Source: Caldifarciminota bacterium (GTDB lineage Bacteria > Hydrothermota > Hydrothermia > B15-G9 > WFZT01). From it: a stretch of DNA of 14,932 nucleotides. The stretch covers positions 1 through 14,932 of the forward strand of contig JALXCE010000251.1 of assembly GCA_026991055.1 (NCBI GenBank), read 5' to 3'. Under the pieces are notes generated by a model. It was not told the DNA's origin. It made no database searches and was given only the letters and a program-made list of their open reading frames with translations. Position 1 is the first letter of the stretch, and each line of letters opens with the position of its first letter. The translations under genes were made by a program, and so were the position numbers. Below, piece by piece: positions 13,829-14,932 of the stretch.

Positions 13829-14158
13829 ATGGGACTCTTTAAGAAAAAAGGTAAAAGCCTGAGTGATCACAAAATCCTGATCGCTTACGGAGACCAGATG
13901 GGTATTTTTGATGTATGGGAGTTTGGGAAATTAAAGAAAAAGTTTGACTTGGAGAGGGCAATAGCAGTTGTTAAGAAAAAACCCACCGAGAAGGTTTATG
14001 CTGAAGCCGACAAAAATGGTGTCGAAATCATAATTTCAAACAATCCAAGGCAGCATGCCGAACACCTCAAAAGGGAGCTTGAAGCTCCCGATAAGAAGGT
14101 CGGCGTGAAAAAGCTGGAGGAGGTGGCAGATAGATCATTATCGCAGGACCCGTGTTAG
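13829..14158 (+). CDS. Small alpha/beta protein of unknown family, paralogue 2
   Basis: A 109-residue protein, paralogous to the 13430-13777 product and equally unrecognised. It starts with a basic MGLFKKKGK segment, followed by a strand ILIAYGD (16-22), G25, D28-V-W30, a KLKKKF helix, strand AIAVV (44-48), K-K-K-P (49-52), a helix, strand VEIIIS (65-70), N-N-P, a charged helix, and a C-terminal EVADRSLSQDPC. The strand-helix pattern resembles half of a Rossmann-like or nuclease-like fold, but I see no catalytic motif and would not assign a function. It lies 38 nt upstream of cstA on the same strand with its own strong promoter, so it is likely cotranscribed with cstA. Confidence 0.75.
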   Translation: MGLFKKKGKSLSDHKILIAYGDQMGIFDVWEFGKLKKKFDLERAIAVVKKKPTEKVYAEADKNGVEIIISNNPRQHAEHLKRELEAPDKKVGVKKLEEVADRSLSQDPC

Positions 14159-14196
14159 GATGGGTAGGGCTATTTAAATAAAAAGGAGGTTTAATG

Positions 14197-14932
14197 ATGA
14201 ACTCCTTACTGTTAGCTGTAATTGTGTATGCAGCCTATCTTGTGGCTTACCATACATATGGTAAGTATCTGGCCAACAAGATATTCAAACTGGATCCCAA
14301 TAGAGTGACCCCGGCTCACGAGCTAAGGGACGATATTGACTACATGCCTGCAAAAAAAGAGGTGCTCTTTGGGCACCACTTCACCTCAATCGCAGGTCTT
14401 GGTCCCATCGTTGGTCCCGCAATAGCCGTGATCTGGGGTTGGCTACCAGCAGCTCTCTGGGTGGCACTCGGTCCAATCTTTCTTGGTGGAGTGCATGATT
14501 TCTCCGCTCTCGTGGCTTCTATGAGAAACAAGGGAGTGTCCATAGGAGAGCTCACTGCAAATCTGGTGAATTCCAGAACAAGATACCTCTTCTTGCTTAT
14601 CATATTCTTCGAGCTGTGGATCGTGATCGCAATCTTCGCTCTGATTATGGGAATCCTGTTCAACATGTTCCCTCAATCTGTGTTCCCGGTCTGGATGGAA
14701 ATACCGATTGCTATATGGGCAGGATACGCCATCTACAAAAAAGGCGGGAATCTCACCACCATATCTCTCATAGCTGTCGTGTTGATGTACATCACCGTTA
14801 TTATCGGTGCATACTGGCCTCTTAAACTGCCTGGTCTCTTCGGACTGACACCAGTTGCCACGTGGCTCATTATCCTCTTGATTTATGCTTTCTTTGCATC
14901 CACATTGCCTGTCTGGACGTTGCTTCAGCCAA
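14197..14932 (+). CDS. cstA: CstA-family transporter, N-terminal part (runs off the window)
   Basis: The first 245 codons of a CstA (carbon starvation) protein; the window ends before the stop. Family landmarks: AYHTYGKYLANKIF near the N-terminus, a conserved FGHHFTSIAGLGPIVGP stretch, WGWLPAALWV, LGGVHDFSAL and repeated long hydrophobic helices (at least six visible). CstA proteins are inner-membrane carriers implicated in peptide or pyruvate uptake under carbon limitation. AGGAGG at 14184-14189 favours the second of two tandem ATGs (14197, 7 nt spacing) over 14194 (4 nt). No promoter is obvious immediately upstream, so expression probably comes from the promoter before paralogue 2. Confidence 0.92.
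   Translation, partial: MNSLLLAVIVYAAYLVAYHTYGKYLANKIFKLDPNRVTPAHELRDDIDYMPAKKEVLFGHHFTSIAGLGPIVGPAIAVIWGWLPAALWVALGPIFLGGVHDFSALVASMRNKGVSIGELTANLVNSRTRYLFLLIIFFELWIVIAIFALIMGILFNMFPQSVFPVWMEIPIAIWAGYAIYKKGGNLTTISLIAVVLMYITVIIGAYWPLKLPGLFGLTPVATWLIILLIYAFFASTLPVWTLLQP

Overview
The window is a compact stretch of bacterial chromosome. Evidence for a bacterium: sigma70-like promoters with 16-18 nt spacers, AGGAGG-type ribosome binding sites, a tRNA-Pro with an encoded CCA, and bacterial gene families (MoxR/DUF58/transglutaminase, SurE-Pcm, CstA). An AmrS-type radical SAM enzyme and a two-cysteine Dps-like miniferritin fit an anaerobic or microaerophilic, perhaps thermophilic, lineage of the uncultured candidate-phylum kind. 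That placement is inference; nothing here fixes the taxon.

Layout. (1) Positions 97-4766, plus strand: four overlapping genes encoding the AmrS-type radical SAM enzyme, a MoxR AAA+ ATPase, a DUF58 membrane protein and a membrane-anchored transglutaminase. The last three form the classic MoxR-DUF58-transglutaminase module. (2) Positions 4767-5353: a gene-free region with a pair of crossing inverted repeats that could fold as a pseudoknotted RNA, and an inverted pair of REP/BIME-like hairpin repeats. (3) Positions 5354-7464, plus strand: an acyl-CoA carboxylase carboxyltransferase beta subunit (methylcrotonyl-CoA type) and a Dps-like miniferritin, 14 nt apart. (4) Positions 7490-10395, minus strand: two overlapping genes for predicted exported proteins, one with twelve copies of a roughly 27-residue G-(N/D)-D-x-Y repeat, the other with HEAT repeats. 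(5) Positions 10468-12626, plus strand: promoter, tRNA-Pro(GGG), a family 2 glycosyltransferase, surE and pcm in one tight run. (6) Positions 12623-12991, minus strand: a small acidic coiled-coil protein with a strong promoter and an operator-like inverted repeat. (7) Positions 12992-13429: a divergent intergenic region with a perfect 33-nt palindrome. (8) Positions 13430 to the end, plus strand: two small paralogous proteins of unrecognised family, followed by cstA, which runs off the window.

How they work together. The MoxR-DUF58-transglutaminase set probably forms one envelope-associated chaperone/assembly module, translationally coupled to the radical SAM gene. SurE and Pcm are a known stress-survival pair. 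The two exported repeat proteins are probably a structural or surface pair. The paralogues in front of cstA are the best candidate for something undescribed: a small duplicated alpha/beta family tied by position to a pyruvate/peptide-type carrier.

A recurring theme is that genes without a visible ribosome binding site (97, 10395 and 13430) have promoter-like hexamers placed so that transcription would begin at or next to the A of the ATG. This suggests leaderless mRNAs alongside normal Shine-Dalgarno genes.
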